DNA of 22,500 nucleotides from Trachelipus rathkii (Eukaryota > Arthropoda > Malacostraca > Isopoda > Trachelipodidae), in the NCBI GenBank assembly GCA_015478945.1, contig JABUQX010100165.1, positions 1 through 22,500 on the forward strand. Direction: 5' to 3'. Shown here piece by piece: positions 21,013 to 22,500 of this stretch (positions are counted from its first letter, which is position 1; every line of letters begins with the position of its first letter). The notes below the pieces were generated by a model. It was not told the DNA's origin. It did no database searches and worked only from the letters and a program-made list of their open reading frames with translations. The translations under genes were made by a program, and so were the position numbers.

Positions 21013-21049
<37 letters not shown>

Positions 21050-21052
21050 AAT
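21013..21052. repeat. (TA)n microsatellite
   Basis: About 40 bases of uninterrupted alternating TA following ACCCTATATATAG. Confidence 0.9.
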
Positions 21053-21539
21053 ATTCTATATATATATACCTAAAGGAGTATTTAAATTTTAAGTATTTCG
21101 GTCAATAACTCAATAAAAAACAAACAAATATACATCATTCTATACTACATAATAAACATATAAATTTATTTCTTTTTGTTTTTTTTTCGCATTTGACTTT
21201 CATACATCAAACAAAGTATACAAGAACATGTCAGCCTTTGACAAGAATATCTTTCCGCTTTATTTCCTTTATCTAGCGGCTGTAGTTTGGGGTTTCAATT
21301 CCAGCAAGATGTCTTACTTAGAACGAAAAATATATAGTATATAAATGAAACACTTCCTAACACAATGACATAATATATTGATAGCATGAGAGAAAAATTC
21401 ATTTATGTTTAAGTTATTAGGGAGTAAGAAAATGAGGTACGCTTTGTGTATAAAATAGCAATTAAGCCAAGAGTTACTGGGTCTTAGAGGAATTATTTTT
21501 TTCTTTTCTTAAACCTCTTTCTGACATGCCAATATTTAT
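21053..21539. other. AT-rich DNA without genes
   Basis: Low-GC sequence with T runs around 21171-21187 and no supported gene or RNA. Confidence 0.5.
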
Positions 21540-21545
21540 GTGGTT

Positions 21546-21597
<52 letters not shown>
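21546..21597 (+). repeat. (GA)n microsatellite
   Basis: About 52 bases of GA with one interruption (GAAGA near 21557-21560). Polypurine/polypyrimidine mirror sequence of this kind can form triplex DNA and binds GAGA-type factors in some insects. The open frames here are repeat translations (Glu-Arg). Confidence 0.95.
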
Positions 21598-21599
<2 letters not shown>

Positions 21600-21658
21600 G
21601 GACCTAGACCACATTACTCTATTAAATTAAGTTTCCAGCTAAAAAGACGTGTATTTCT

Positions 21659-22500
<842 letters not shown>

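Overview
This window looks like nuclear, non-coding DNA from an AT-rich eukaryote. The signs are long TA and GA microsatellites, many A/T homopolymers, scattered poly(A) tracts, no long open frames and no operon-like packing. I cannot name the species. An invertebrate is a reasonable guess from the non-LTR-retrotransposon-like motif, the Tc1-like terminus and the DRE-like sites, but each of these is weak. No intact gene, rRNA, tRNA or CRISPR array could be supported. Most open frames are short, lack an ATG or come from simple repeats.

Layout. Bases 1-3950 are a very AT-rich desert (two 60-base rows counted by hand gave 8% and 17% GC). It is broken by a GC-rich island at about 961-1210 (one row counted at 72% GC, nine CpGs) and a small GC patch at 1421-1447. 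These probably derive from a mobile element. Near 3950 the composition changes. The following DNA has a TATA box and AATAAA spaced as in an LTR (4093-4263), then pyrimidine-rich DNA.

The part with most structure is 6.9-9.7 kb. It holds a TATCGATA cluster, several perfect palindromes, a 23-base poly(A) tract beside GAGGCCTAGGCCTC, a decayed direct repeat with three copies of a CTGT(A/T)AC start, a run of same-strand GGCCCA motifs, and one possible exon. This looks like nested, decayed mobile elements.

Bases 9.7-20.8 kb are moderate-GC unique-looking DNA (rows counted at 40% and 45% GC). They contain broken open frames and one possible remnant of a non-LTR reverse transcriptase C-terminus split over three frames (16825-16984). 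The + strand is pyrimidine-rich in the left part and purine-rich at 19.4-20.8 kb. The window ends in AT-rich DNA with a long GA repeat and an almost 290-base TA repeat.

No set of genes working together can be described. I found no convincing new system. The best leads are the GC-rich island, the LTR-like module, the 6.9-9.1 kb palindrome/repeat complex and the three-frame RT-like remnant.
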